From Streptomyces humicola (GTDB lineage Bacteria > Actinomycetota > Actinomycetes > Streptomycetales > Streptomycetaceae): a DNA stretch of 64,000 nt. Where the stretch lies: contig NZ_JANFNG010000026.1 of the NCBI RefSeq assembly GCF_024436035.1, positions 25,706 to 89,705 on the forward strand, given 5' to 3'. Position 1 is the stretch's first letter, and every line of letters begins with the position of its first letter. A program made the translations under genes and the position numbers. Positions 1 to 8,775 of this stretch are shown here, one piece after another. The notes beneath the pieces are model-generated. The model was not told the DNA's origin and did not search any database. It saw only the letters and a program-made list of their open reading frames with translations.

Positions 1-550
1 AGGTGAAGACGGCGTGCGCCGTCTCGATCACGACCTCGTCGCCCGGCCGCAGCCGGTTGATGTAACGGAACGGCTCGCCGTGGGTGTTGCGGTGCCCGGC
101 GAGCGCGAAGTTGCCGGGCTGTCCGGGTTCCGCGGTCTGCGGATAGTGGCCGACGTAGCCGAAGTTGAGCACGGCCGCCTTGCTCGTCCCCTCCGCGATC
201 GGCGCGGTGACCCCGATCGCTGGGATACGGATGATCGCGTAGGCCATGCCCCAACTGGCGTTCACCACAAAACTGTTCGACGATACATCCGATGTCTGAC
301 GGTTGCCTGTGCCCGCCGCCCTCGTCGCCGACGGCGAGGACGCAGGCGCTGCGGATGATGCGGCCGACACGGCGGACCCGGCTGGAGCGGCGTTCCACTG
401 CCGCTCCAGCGCCGCGACCGCGCGCCGGTCGGAGCCCTGCGCCTGCACGTTGGTCCACCACAACTGGTGGACGACGAGCAGCAGGACGACGACGCCGAAG
501 GTCACCGCGGCCTCGCCGCACCACCACAGCACCCGAGCGGCCCACTTCAT
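1..550 (-). CDS. class E sortase, 5' part (gene runs off left edge)
   Basis: Read on the minus strand from an ATG at 550. The first 183 codons are present and the frame is open to base 1, so the C-terminus with the catalytic Cys and Arg is outside the window. Residues about 10-32 form one hydrophobic segment. A Ser/Ala-rich linker follows, then a sortase core: GMAYAIIRIP, VLNFGYVGHYP, and the GHRNTHG motif that carries the catalytic His. Class E sortases of high-GC Gram-positives attach proteins with LAXTG signals to peptidoglycan. A protein with an LAETG signal lies at the right end of this window. The family call is confident from the His motif and spacing; the active-site Cys could not be seen. 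Confidence 0.88.
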   Translation of the reverse strand, partial: MKWAARVLWWCGEAAVTFGVVVLLLVVHQLWWTNVQAQGSDRRAVAALERQWNAAPAGSAVSAASSAAPASSPSATRAAGTGNRQTSDVSSNSFVVNASWGMAYAIIRIPAIGVTAPIAEGTSKAAVLNFGYVGHYPQTAEPGQPGNFALAGHRNTHGEPFRYINRLRPGDEVVIETAHAVFT

Positions 551-752
551 GCGCGCACCATAGGTGACATGCCGTCAGGTGGCCATACCTCCGGCTCCCG
601 CCCCCGCGACCGGACCACGCACCGTCACGCCCATCGTCAAGCGCGTTGCAGATTTGTTACACATTCGGGTGGTATATCCCACACTGCGGTCGTAGCGTCG
701 TCACAGAAGCAACAGCACGACACGAACACCAGCAAGCGGCCGGGGAGCGGAT

Positions 753-1220
753 ATGCGCAGTCACAAGCTGAAGACAGCACTTCTGATCGGTGCGGGTACG
801 GCACTCGCGACGGCCCTCGCCCCGGCCTCCGCATCGGCCTCGGCTGCATCTCCTGCCCCGTCCCCGGCGGCGCAATCGCGCTCCGGCGTGATCGTCCTCG
901 ACTGCTTCGCCAATCCGCAGGTCCGGCCGAGCACCTACCTGATCGCCTGCGGTGACGGCAACAACGGTCTCGTCTCGCTCCACTGGTCGCAGTGGGGTCC
1001 GAGCTCCGCGGTCGCCCGCGGCCTCGACATGGTGAACGACTGTCAGCCGTACTGCGCGGCAGGGAAGTTCCACTCCTACCCGGTGACCGTGCGGCTCGAC
1101 CGCGTCCAGCCGTGGCCCGGCCACCCCAAGCAGCGGGACTACACCGAGATGCACCTGTCCTACACGGCCGATACGCCGCCGCAGACGGCCCGCGAGGTGA
1201 CCTACCGCATCGTGGACTGA
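753..1220 (+). CDS. small secreted protein of unknown function
   Basis: A 155-residue product. The ATG follows a GGGGAGCGG ribosome site. The N-terminus is a clear signal peptide: basic MRSHKLK, a hydrophobic Ala/Leu stretch, then an Ala/Ser-rich region with likely cleavage near ASASA. The mature part has four Cys (DCFANPQ, LIACGDG, NDCQPYCAAG), consistent with disulfides, and reads VSLHWSQWG in the centre. It is transcribed alone, with upstream and downstream genes on the other strand. It resembles short secreted proteins that are common in Streptomyces. I do not recognise a defined family and assign no function. Confidence 0.85.
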   Translation: MRSHKLKTALLIGAGTALATALAPASASASAASPAPSPAAQSRSGVIVLDCFANPQVRPSTYLIACGDGNNGLVSLHWSQWGPSSAVARGLDMVNDCQPYCAAGKFHSYPVTVRLDRVQPWPGHPKQRDYTEMHLSYTADTPPQTAREVTYRIVD

Positions 1221-1233
1221 CCATGGCTGACGC

Positions 1234-1254
1234 GCCCGGGCTCAGGTCCCGGGC
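1234..1254. terminator. short bidirectional hairpin
   Basis: GCCCGGG, a 7-base loop, then CCCGGGC. It lies between two convergent genes and ends next to the DUF445 gene stop. There is no T-run, as is usual for terminators in this GC range. Confidence 0.5.
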
Positions 1255-2610
1255 TCAGGCCACCAGCTGCGAGAGCGTGTAGATCAGCAGCCCGGCCAGC
1301 GCGCCCACCACGGTGCCGTTGATCCGGATGAACTGCAGGTCACGCCCGACATGCGCCTCGATCTTCCGCGAGGTCTGCTCCGCGTCCCAGCCCTCCACCG
1401 TCTCCGTGATCAACGAGGTGATCTCGTCCCGGTACGTGGTGACCACATACGTCGCGGCGTCCTCGAGCCATGCGTCCACCTTGTCCTGCAGCCGCTCGTC
1501 CGAGCCCATCCGCGCGCCCAGCGACATCAGCGACGCCCGCGCCCGCAGCCGCAGCTCGCTGCGCTCGTCCTCCGCCGCCGCGACCACCATCGACCGCACC
1601 GCGCTCCATGCCGACTGGATCAGATCCTGCACCTCGCCGCGGGCCAGCACGTCCCGCTTCAGGCGCTCCACGCGCTCCCTGGTGTCCCGGTCGGACTGCA
1701 GCTCCGTCGCGAAATCCGCAAGGAAGCGATCCAGCGCGCCGCGCGCAGGATGCTCCGGCATGTCGCGCATCTCCGTGACGAACCGCAGCAGCTCCTTGTA
1801 GACCCGCTCGCCCACCCGCCGGTCGACGAAGCGCGGCGTCCACCCGGGCGCGCCGCCCTCGATCGCGTCCATCACCGAGTCACGGTGCTCCATCAGCCAG
1901 TCGCGCGCGCGCACGCACACCAGATCCACCACCCGCCGGTGGCCGCCGTCCTCGACCACCCGCCCCAGCATCTTGCCGAGCCCGGGCCCGATCTCCTGCG
2001 TCTCCGCGCGCCGGGTGACCGCCTCGCTCACCACCGCCTGCACATCGGAGTCCCGCAGCACTCGCAGCGTGCCGCGCAGCACCGCCATGCCCTGCTCGGT
2101 CACCCGGTCGGCGTGCTCGGGCTCGGCGAGCCACTTGCCCAGCCGCGCCCCGATCCCCACGGCCCGCAGCCGACGCCGCACGACCTGCTCGGAGAGGAAG
2201 TTCTCGCCGACGAAATCGCCCAGCGTCCGCCCGAACACGTCCTTCTTCGTCGGAATGATCGCCGTGTGCGGGATCGGCAGCCCCAGCGGCCGCTTGAACA
2301 GCGCCGTCACCGCGAACCAGTCCGCCAGCGCGCCGACCATCCCCGCCTCGGCCGCCGCCGCCACATAGCCCGCCCACGCACCCGCGCCGGCCGCGCCCGC
2401 CCACTTGGCCAGCCCGTACACCACCGTCGCCACCAGCAGGAACCCGGTCGCGATCAGCTTCATGCGGCGCACGCCGCGCCGCCGCTCCTCGTCCGCCGGG
2501 CTGTACATGAACCCGCCCGGCACGCCGGCGCCCGGCGCCCGCCCGCCACCGGGGCCGCTGACGGGACCGCCCGCCGCGGCCCGTCCCTCGGCCTGTCCCA
2601 CCGCGCTCAT
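1255..2610 (-). CDS. DUF445 family membrane protein
   Basis: About 451 residues from the ATG at 2610, which has GGTGGAG just upstream; the open frame extends to 2739 but that part reads as low-quality sequence. The N-terminal 75 residues are Gly/Pro-rich and end in ERRRGVRRMK. A transmembrane segment follows, then the DUF445 signature: GMVGALADWFAVTALFKRPLGLPIPHTAIIP in outline, with KDVFGRTLGDFVGENF after it. The centre is a long helical region rich in charged residues. A final hydrophobic segment (GTVVGALAGLLIYTLSQLVA) closes the protein. The family is widespread in bacteria (YjiN-like) and is thought to sit at the membrane; its role is unknown. Confidence 0.88.
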   Translation of the reverse strand: MSAVGQAEGRAAAGGPVSGPGGGRAPGAGVPGGFMYSPADEERRRGVRRMKLIATGFLLVATVVYGLAKWAGAAGAGAWAGYVAAAAEAGMVGALADWFAVTALFKRPLGLPIPHTAIIPTKKDVFGRTLGDFVGENFLSEQVVRRRLRAVGIGARLGKWLAEPEHADRVTEQGMAVLRGTLRVLRDSDVQAVVSEAVTRRAETQEIGPGLGKMLGRVVEDGGHRRVVDLVCVRARDWLMEHRDSVMDAIEGGAPGWTPRFVDRRVGERVYKELLRFVTEMRDMPEHPARGALDRFLADFATELQSDRDTRERVERLKRDVLARGEVQDLIQSAWSAVRSMVVAAAEDERSELRLRARASLMSLGARMGSDERLQDKVDAWLEDAATYVVTTYRDEITSLITETVEGWDAEQTSRKIEAHVGRDLQFIRINGTVVGALAGLLIYTLSQLVA

Positions 2611-2798
2611 CCGCTCCACCCCGTGATTGTCCGCGCCCGTCCGCCCGGCGGGCGTCCATCTCTGGAACGAACAAGGAGTTCCCGGCGTCCATACGGCGGA
2701 GGACACCGCCGTCCCGCCGATCACTCCCCGTCCCTCCATGGGATCATGGAAACTCCCTGCCGGAGCCTTGCGCTCCGCCTGCCCGAGGAGAGCACCGC

Positions 2799-4115
2799 AT
2801 GACCCGGAAATCCGGTTATGCCCTGCTCACCGCGCTTGTCGCGGTGGCCGCCCTCGCCTGCACCGCGATCCTCATGGGCACCGGCGCGCTCGGCAGCGGA
2901 CTCCGCCGCCCCGGCTCCGTCCCTCAGATCCACGCAACCGCCGATCCGGCCGCCGCCGGCTCCTGGACCGGCACCTGGGCCGCCGCACCCGCCACCGCCG
3001 AGCCCGGCACCCCGCAGGGCCGTCCGGGGATGTCGATCCGCGACGTCGTCCACACCAGCATCGGCGGGAACGCCGCCCGTATCGAGCTGTCGAACCTCTT
3101 CGGCACCGCACCGCTGATCCTTACGCACGTCACCCTGGCCCGCGCCGCCGCGCCCGGCAGCCCCTCCGCCTCCCCTGGCAGCCTGACCGCACTGGGCTTC
3201 GCCGGCCTGCCCGTGGTGACGATCCCGGCGGGCGGGAGCGTGCTCAGCGACCCGGTGCGGCTTGCGGTGCCCGCCGCGACCGACCTGCTGATCACCCTCT
3301 ACACCCCGTACACCTCGGGCCCGGTCACGTACCACCCCACCGCCCGCCAAACCTCCTACCTTGCCTACGGCGACCACGCGGGCGACACCGACGGCACGGC
3401 GTTCACCATCCCCAGCCCGTACTGGCGCTACGTCACCGCCGTGGACGTGTGGACGCCCGGCCTGCACGGCACCGTCGTCGCGTTCGGCGACTCGATCACC
3501 GACGGCATCACCTCCACCGTAGGCGCCGACCACCGATGGCCCGACTTCCTCACCGCCCGGCTGGGCGAACGCCCCGACCTGCCGCGCATGGGCGTGCTCG
3601 ACGAGGGCATCAGCGGCAACCGCGTCCTCGCCGACGCCGCCCCCACCGCCCCCTGGGACGGGCCGAGCGCCCTGCGCCGCTTCGGGCGCGACGTGCTCTC
3701 CCGCGCCGGCGTCAAGGTCGTGATCGTCGAACTCGGCATCAACGACATCATCGAAACGCCGCACCAGACCGACGCGCAGGCGATCATCGACGGGCTGCGG
3801 CAGCTCACCCGCGAGGCGCACGCCCACGGCATCCGGGTGCTGGGCGGCACGATAACGCCGTTCGAAGGGCTGCACGGCTACACGCCCGCCCTCGACGCCG
3901 TACGCGAGGACGTCAACGCCGCCATCCGAGCGGGCACGGTCTTCGACGCCGTCGTCGACTTCGATCGGGCACTGCGCGACCCGCACCACCCCGACCACCT
4001 GCTGCCGGCCTTCGACTCCGGCGACCATCTGCACCCCACCGACGCCGGGTACGAGGCGATGGCGCAGGCGGTGAATCTGCAGGACCTGCTCGGCTCCGCC
4101 CCCGCGAGCCTGTAG
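2799..4115 (+). CDS. secreted SGNH/GDSL hydrolase
   Basis: 438 residues; the ATG has GAGGAG eight bases upstream. The N-terminal hydrophobic segment is a signal peptide or anchor. The hydrolase fold begins near residue 225 with VVAFGDSITDG (block I nucleophile Ser). It continues with the block II/III motifs around GISGNR and ELGINDI, and the Asp-His pair in DSGDHLHPTDAGY. This block layout is that of extracellular SGNH esterases/lipases. The first 220 residues form an N-terminal beta-rich domain (SWTGTWAAAP, SNLFGTAPL) often seen in these Streptomyces enzymes. Substrate unknown; lipid or polysaccharide ester hydrolysis is an inference. Confidence 0.9.
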   Translation: MTRKSGYALLTALVAVAALACTAILMGTGALGSGLRRPGSVPQIHATADPAAAGSWTGTWAAAPATAEPGTPQGRPGMSIRDVVHTSIGGNAARIELSNLFGTAPLILTHVTLARAAAPGSPSASPGSLTALGFAGLPVVTIPAGGSVLSDPVRLAVPAATDLLITLYTPYTSGPVTYHPTARQTSYLAYGDHAGDTDGTAFTIPSPYWRYVTAVDVWTPGLHGTVVAFGDSITDGITSTVGADHRWPDFLTARLGERPDLPRMGVLDEGISGNRVLADAAPTAPWDGPSALRRFGRDVLSRAGVKVVIVELGINDIIETPHQTDAQAIIDGLRQLTREAHAHGIRVLGGTITPFEGLHGYTPALDAVREDVNAAIRAGTVFDAVVDFDRALRDPHHPDHLLPAFDSGDHLHPTDAGYEAMAQAVNLQDLLGSAPASL

Positions 4116-4146
4116 AGCTGACATCGGCAACCACCGGCCGACAGCC

Positions 4147-4179
4147 ACCGTTCCCCGACCGTTCCCCGACCGTTCCGCG
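4147..4179. repeat. 11-bp tandem repeat, three copies
   Basis: ACCGTTCCCCG twice, then ACCGTTCCGCG, followed by a partial ACCGTCCGGAAC. It lies 180-220 bp upstream of the penicillin-binding protein gene. It could be a regulator site or a neutral slippage array. Confidence 0.7.
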
Positions 4180-4364
4180 ACCGTCCGGAACCGAACCACC
4201 TGGGGATTTCATCCGTTTCGGTGGAAGCACGCATCCGTTCGGCCGTGACCGGCCTGTCGCACGAGTGACGGGCCGACTCCGCCGCTCGGGTTGATGCAAC
4301 AGTGTCCCGGGGACATGGACATTGCCGGCACAACCCTGGCGGCGGCCGAGGAGTCCGTACAGAT

Positions 4365-6737
4365 ATGAGCGACGAGCGAGCAGGCGGCGCCGCGCCGCGA
4401 CCGCGGCGCACAGGACTGCGCCGTCTCGTCCCCACCTGGCGCATGACGTTCGGGACCGTGCTGCTTCTTCTGCTCCTGCTCGGCGGCGCGTTCATCGCCG
4501 GGTATCTGCTCGTCCACATCCCGCCCGCCAACGCCTCGGCGACCGCCCAGAGCAACGTCTACCTCTACGCTGACGGTACGACCGAGATCGCCCGCGCGGG
4601 CGACATCAACCGCGAGAACGTCTCGCTCAGCCAAGTCCCGCGCGCTGTGCAGGAGGCGGTGCTCGCCGCCGAGGACCGCAAGTTCTACCACGAGTCGGCG
4701 GTCGACCCGCTCGCCATGGCCCGTGCCGCCTGGAACACCGTCAACGGTCGTGGTGTGCAGTCGGGTTCGACCATCACCCAGCAGTTCGTGAAGAACTACT
4801 ACCTCAACCAGCAACAGACGATCAAGCGCAAGATCGAGGAGTTCTTCATCGCGATCAAACTCGACCGCGAGCAGACCAAGGACCAGATCCTCCAGGGCTA
4901 TCTGAACACCAGTTACTTCGGCCGCGGCGCCTACGGCATCCAGGCCGCCGCCCAGGCCTACTACGGCGTCGACGTCAGCAGGCTCACCACCGCACAGGGC
5001 GCCTACCTGGCCGCCCTGCTCAACGCGCCCAGCTACTACGACGTCGTCGCCAACCCGCCGGCCCGCGCCGACGCGATCGCCCGGTGGAACTACGTGCTCG
5101 ACGGCATGGCCAAGGAGGGCTGGCTCAGCCAGGACGACCGCGCGCGGATGACCTTCCCCGAACCCGGCGGGATCAAGGCGTCCAACGGCCTTTCGGGCCA
5201 GCGCGGCTACATCGTCCAGGCAGTCGACCAGTACCTGATCAACAACAAGATCATCGACGAGCAGACGCTCGCCGCCGGCGGCTACCGGATCACCACGACG
5301 ATCCAGAAGCCCAAGGAGGACGCGTTCGTCAACGCCGCCCAGAGCCAGCTGATCTCGAAGCTCAGCAGCGGCAACCCCACCGACGAGTACGTCCGCGCCG
5401 GCGGCGCCTCCATCGACCCCACCAACGGCGACGTCGTGGCGCTGTACGGGGGCGTGGACTACACCAAGCAGTTCGTCGACAACGCCACCCGTCGCGACTA
5501 CCAGGTCGGCTCGACGTTCAAGCCGTTCGTCTTCGCCTCCGCCGTGCAGAACGGCTCCACCACCCAGGACGGACAGCCCATCACCCCCAACACCGTCTAC
5601 GACGGCACCAGCGGCCGCCAGGTGCAGGGGCCGAACGGTCCCATCAACTACGCCCCCGCCAACGAGGACAACCGCTCCTTCGGGAACATCACCGTGAGCG
5701 AGGCCACCAACCAGTCGGTCAACGCCGTTTATGCGCAGATGGCCGAGGACGTCGGACCGGCCAAGGTGAAGACCACCGCCGTCGACCTCGGAATCCCGGC
5801 GGCCACACCGGGGTTGAACGCCTATCCCTCGATCGCACTCGGCGTCGCCACCGCCAGCCCGCTCGACATGGCGCAGGGGTATGCCACCCTCGACGACCAC
5901 GGCACGCACATCCCGTACACACTCGTCAGCAAGATCATCAAGGGCGGCGACACGGTCGACCTGCCGAGCCGGAACTCCACCCAGGCCGTTCCACGCCAGG
6001 CCGCCGACACCACCACCTCGATGCTGCAGAACGTCGTCAACGCCTCCGACGGCACCGGCACCGCCGCCCAGGCCGCGGGCGTCCCCGCGGCGGGCAAGAC
6101 CGGTACCGCCGAGGACGACAAGGCCGCCTGGTTCGCCGGCTACACACCGAACCTCGTCACCGTCGTCGCCGTCATGGGCCAGGACTCCGGCACCGGCAAG
6201 CAGCAGCCGCTCTACGGCGCCATCGGCCAGGCCCGCGTCAACGGCGGCGGCGCCCCGGCCCAGATCTGGGCCGACTACACCGGTGCGGCCCTGCGGGGCC
6301 AGTCCGTCCCCGACTTCGACCTGCAGCTGGAGAGCGGGGCGAGTCCCTCGCCGTCCGCCACGCCCTCCGCGAGCAGCCTCCCGCCCTCGAGCGGCTCCCC
6401 GTCCGCAGGGCCGCCGCCGTCCAGCTCACCACCGTCCAGCCCACCGCCGTCGTCGTCGGGCGGCCCGACGATGAGCCCGGTCACCGGCGGCCTCAACGGC
6501 GGCTTCACCCAGGGCGCGACGGCGGGCTCGACCGGCGCCACGACGGGAGGCGGCAGCACGGGCGGCTCGACCGGCTCCGCGGGCGGTACAAGCGGCACCG
6601 GCGGCGGCACCTCGGGCACGACAGGCGGTACGGGCTCCGGGGGCACGGGCGCCTCGGGCGGCACGACCATGGGCATGAGCGGCTCATCGGGCTCCACCGC
6701 GACCGGCGGCGGAGCCCTGCCCCAGTGGACGGACTGA
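4365..6737 (+). CDS. class A penicillin-binding protein (transglycosylase/transpeptidase)
   Basis: About 790 residues from the ATG at 4365 (GAGGAG 11 bases upstream; an in-frame start at 4302 is less likely). One membrane segment lies near residues 27-48. The GT51 glycosyltransferase follows, with AAEDRKFYHE near residue 102 and GSTITQQFVKNYYL. The transpeptidase domain has all three motifs: SxxK in GSTFKPF near 382, SVN near 450, and KTGTAE near 577. The last 130 residues are a low-complexity Ser/Pro then Gly/Thr/Ser tail, probably passing through or over the wall. It polymerises and crosslinks peptidoglycan outside the membrane. No partner gene is adjacent. Confidence 0.95.
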   Translation: MSDERAGGAAPRPRRTGLRRLVPTWRMTFGTVLLLLLLLGGAFIAGYLLVHIPPANASATAQSNVYLYADGTTEIARAGDINRENVSLSQVPRAVQEAVLAAEDRKFYHESAVDPLAMARAAWNTVNGRGVQSGSTITQQFVKNYYLNQQQTIKRKIEEFFIAIKLDREQTKDQILQGYLNTSYFGRGAYGIQAAAQAYYGVDVSRLTTAQGAYLAALLNAPSYYDVVANPPARADAIARWNYVLDGMAKEGWLSQDDRARMTFPEPGGIKASNGLSGQRGYIVQAVDQYLINNKIIDEQTLAAGGYRITTTIQKPKEDAFVNAAQSQLISKLSSGNPTDEYVRAGGASIDPTNGDVVALYGGVDYTKQFVDNATRRDYQVGSTFKPFVFASAVQNGSTTQDGQPITPNTVYDGTSGRQVQGPNGPINYAPANEDNRSFGNITVSEATNQSVNAVYAQMAEDVGPAKVKTTAVDLGIPAATPGLNAYPSIALGVATASPLDMAQGYATLDDHGTHIPYTLVSKIIKGGDTVDLPSRNSTQAVPRQAADTTTSMLQNVVNASDGTGTAAQAAGVPAAGKTGTAEDDKAAWFAGYTPNLVTVVAVMGQDSGTGKQQPLYGAIGQARVNGGGAPAQIWADYTGAALRGQSVPDFDLQLESGASPSPSATPSASSLPPSSGSPSAGPPPSSSPPSSPPPSSSGGPTMSPVTGGLNGGFTQGATAGSTGATTGGGSTGGSTGSAGGTSGTGGGTSGTTGGTGSGGTGASGGTTMGMSGSSGSTATGGGALPQWTD

Positions 6738-6763
6738 CGGCGGTTGGGCTGACGTCGCTGACG

Positions 6764-7082
6764 TCAATGGCCCGAGGTGGCCTTCAGCCCGACGACGGCC
6801 ACGAGCAGCAGGGCGACGAAGAAGATCCGCGCAGCCGTCACCGGCTCGTGGAAGACCACCATGCCGAGCACCGCGGCGCCCGCCGCACCGATGCCCACCC
6901 ACACCCGTACGGGGTGCCGATCGGCAGGGCCTTCGCCGCGAGCGACAGCAGCAGCATGCTCGCCACGATCCCCGCACCCGTGAACAGACTCGGCCACAGC
7001 CGGGTGAACCCGTCGGTGTACTTCGTCCCACCGACCAGCCGACCTCGAGCAGACCGGCGACGAGCAGCAGGACCCAGGCCAT
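6764..7082 (-). pseudogene. SMR-family guanidine exporter (Gdx/SugE type) with two frameshifts
   Basis: The ATG at 7082 opens MAWVLLLVAGLLEVGWSVG, which then leaves frame near 7024. The next frame gives KYTDGFTRLWPSLFTGAG through ALPIGTPYG and leaves frame again near 6905. A third frame then gives VWVGIGAAGAAVLGMVVF and ends LKATSGH at 6764. Joined, these make a normal-length (~106 residue) four-helix SMR protein with the LEVGW..KYTDGF signature of the SugE/Gdx branch, which exports guanidinium. Each break is explained by one missing base. Either the gene is dead or the read has two single-base errors. The guanidine-III riboswitch directly upstream supports the substrate assignment. Confidence 0.87.
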
Positions 7083-7086
7083 GACG

Positions 7087-7129
7087 GCACCTCCGTGACA
7101 TGTGTGACATGTGTGCTTCTACGGGGTGC
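7087..7129 (-). promoter_or_regulatory. riboswitch expression platform: hairpin that hides the SD
   Basis: On the minus strand, GCACCCCGT (7129-7121) can pair with ACGGAGGTGC (7096-7087). This gives nine base pairs with one bulged A and buries the GGAGGTG ribosome site of the exporter start at 7082. Its first two bases are also the last two bases of the aptamer. Aptamer folding and SD hiding should therefore exclude each other, which predicts translation ON with ligand. The loop holds a direct repeat, ACACATGTC twice. Confidence 0.7.
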
Positions 7130-7168
7130 GTCGTCTTTGCGGGTCCCGGTACGGCGCGTCTCGTCGGG
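7128..7168 (-). promoter_or_regulatory. guanidine-III riboswitch aptamer (ykkC-III)
   Basis: A 41-nt stretch aligns without gaps to the guanidine-III aptamer as I remember it from Thermobifida fusca. The shared blocks are CGACGAG near the 5' end, GCGCCGTACC in the middle and CAAGACG/AAAGACG near the 3' end. The P1 arms CCCG and CGGG pair. The pseudoknot arms GCGCCGT and ACGACGC pair at six of seven positions, with one C-A mismatch. It lies 46 nt upstream of a SugE/Gdx-type exporter, the usual target of this class, which exports guanidinium. Confidence 0.88.
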
Positions 7169-7285
7169 TCGCCACCGACCATAGCAAAGCGCAAGTAAAA
7201 GGCAAAGAAAGAGTAAAGGGTTGGTAAAGGGTAGTGACCGGGGCCACCACCCTCACACGCCGGCGCTGCAGACCGCCACAGACCG

Positions 7286-7666
7286 CTACAGATACAGCCC
7301 CGTCGAGTCCTCCGACCCGGCCAGCCGCTCGGCCGCCACGGCATGCAGATCGCGCTCGCGCATCAGCACATACGCCACCCCGCGCACCTCGACCTCCGCC
7401 CGCTCCGCAGGATCGAACAGCACACGGTCGCCGACCTCCACGGTCCGCACGTTCTGCCCCACCGCGACCACCTCCGCCCAGGCCAGCCGACGGCCCACGG
7501 CCGCCGTCGCAGGGATCAGAATGCCGCCGGACGAACGCCGCTCACCCTCCGGGCTGTCGGTACGGACCAGCACCCGGTCGTGCAGCATGCGGATCGGCAG
7601 CTTGTCGTGGTCATGCACACCGGCGGCGCCGACACCGCCAAGGGACGTGTTCGAGTTCGAGCTCAC
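7286..7666 (-). CDS. GroES-like co-chaperonin family protein
   Basis: About 126 residues from a GTG at 7666; the start is uncertain because no strong ribosome site is visible. The body from MLHDRVLVRTD to RDLHAVAAERL is a Cpn10 beta-barrel: GGILIPATA, AEVVAVGQNVRTVEVGDRVLFDP and the C-terminal YVLMRERD. Classical GroES is about 100 residues and sits beside groEL; this copy stands alone, has a roughly 20-residue hydrophilic N-terminus and a C-terminal extension. It is likely a secondary GroES homologue of actinomycetes. Whether it caps a GroEL ring is not known. Confidence 0.85.
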   Translation of the reverse strand: MSSNSNTSLGGVGAAGVHDHDKLPIRMLHDRVLVRTDSPEGERRSSGGILIPATAAVGRRLAWAEVVAVGQNVRTVEVGDRVLFDPAERAEVEVRGVAYVLMRERDLHAVAAERLAGSEDSTGLYL

Positions 7667-7734
7667 GGGCACGACGTTACCCGGCGCACGCCCGACACGA
7701 GCACCTGGCATCCTGCCGGCCTGCCTGCGCCCGC

Positions 7735-8058
7735 CTACTTGCGCCTGCGTCGCGACGACCTCCGCGAGACCAGCACGACCACCGCCACCGCCGCAACCGC
7801 CACCGGCACGATCCGCTCCATCCGCGGGGAGCCGTCATCGGCGACAAGGCCGGACCGGACATCCGACACCGCCCGGTTCACCGCCACATAGGCACGGCCC
7901 ACGGTCCGGTCCACTGCCTCACGCACCGAGGCCGTCGCATGGTCCGCGATCGTCTTCGGGTGCACCCGCACGCCGATCTCATCCAGCGTCGCGGCGAGAT
8001 CCTGCCGCCGGCGGACGATGTCCGCCTCGATCTGAGCCGGAGTCCTGCCATCCGACAC
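7735..8058 (-). CDS. DUF3618 domain membrane protein
   Basis: 107 residues from a GTG at 8058 with GGAGG seven bases upstream. The N-terminal half has the DUF3618 pattern PAQIEADIVRRRQDLAATLDEI, with a helical region through REAVDRTVGRAY. A single membrane helix (IVPVAVAAVAVVVLV) lies near the C-terminus and ends in a basic SRRSSRRRRK tail, which would be cytoplasmic. The family occurs in actinobacteria beside phage-shock-like or YtxH-like envelope proteins. Function unknown; a membrane-tethered coiled-coil role is a guess. Confidence 0.85.
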   Translation of the reverse strand: MSDGRTPAQIEADIVRRRQDLAATLDEIGVRVHPKTIADHATASVREAVDRTVGRAYVAVNRAVSDVRSGLVADDGSPRMERIVPVAVAAVAVVVLVSRRSSRRRRK

Positions 8059-8212
8059 CGCGCTGCCTCCGTCACGTCGAACCCAGTTACCGTGCCGACA
8101 GTCTGTCAGGCCACGCCCCACCCCGCCCGCCCGGCACCCCCGTTCGCGACCGGACGCGAAAACCGGACGTAAACTCCGTACGGGCACGACATCGAGACAA
8201 GGAGCCCCGGCC

Positions 8213-8680
8213 ATGAGCGAGCGTCTGACGCCCGGCGACACCGCACCCGCATTCACCCTGCCCGACGCCGACGGGAAGCAGGTCTCGCTCGCCGACCACC
8301 GGGGCCGCAAGGTCATCGTCTACTTCTACCCCGCCGCCCTCACCCCCGGCTGCACCAAGCAGGCCTGCGACTTCACCGACAACCTGACCCTCCTCGCCGG
8401 CGCCGGCTACGACGTCATCGGCATCTCCCCCGACAAGCCGGAGAAGCTCGCCGCCTTCCGCGACAAGGAAAACCTGAAGGTCACCCTCCTCGCCGACCCC
8501 GACAAGCAGGTTCTCGAGGCCTACGGCGCCTTCGGCGAGAAGACGATGTACGGCAAGCAGGTCACCGGCGTCATCCGCTCCACCGTCGTCGTCGACGAGC
8601 AGGGCAAGGTCGAACGCGCCCTGTACAACGTCAAGGCCACCGGCCACGTCGCCAAGATCATCAAGGATCTCGGAGTGTGA
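8213..8680 (+). CDS. bcp: thioredoxin-dependent peroxiredoxin Bcp
   Basis: 155 residues, the normal length for Bcp/PrxQ. The start is ATG at 8213 with AAGGAG nine bases upstream. The TPGCTKQACDF motif places the peroxidatic Cys at 47 and the resolving Cys at 52, the atypical 2-Cys arrangement. The thioredoxin fold is complete (APAFTLPDADGK at the start, RSTVVVDEQGKV near the end). It reduces hydrogen and alkyl hydroperoxides in the cytosol with thioredoxin. It is divergent from the DUF3618 gene and precedes a transporter gene by 95 bp. Confidence 0.95.
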   Translation: MSERLTPGDTAPAFTLPDADGKQVSLADHRGRKVIVYFYPAALTPGCTKQACDFTDNLTLLAGAGYDVIGISPDKPEKLAAFRDKENLKVTLLADPDKQVLEAYGAFGEKTMYGKQVTGVIRSTVVVDEQGKVERALYNVKATGHVAKIIKDLGV

Positions 8681-8775
8681 CATAAGTCCCCCAAGTGCGG
8701 GACATTGGTTTGGTCCGGCACGAACCGCGCAGATGTTCCTCTGGTTCATGGAAGACGAACGAGAGGAACCGTTTC

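Noticed and set aside
1351..2802. 483-codon plus-strand frame opposite the DUF445 gene
   Set aside because: His/Arg/Pro-rich translation with no domain; the opposite frame shows a full DUF445 protein. It is a compositional shadow, like the long frames at 2627-4294, 5084-7084, 13175-14758 and 45788-48415.
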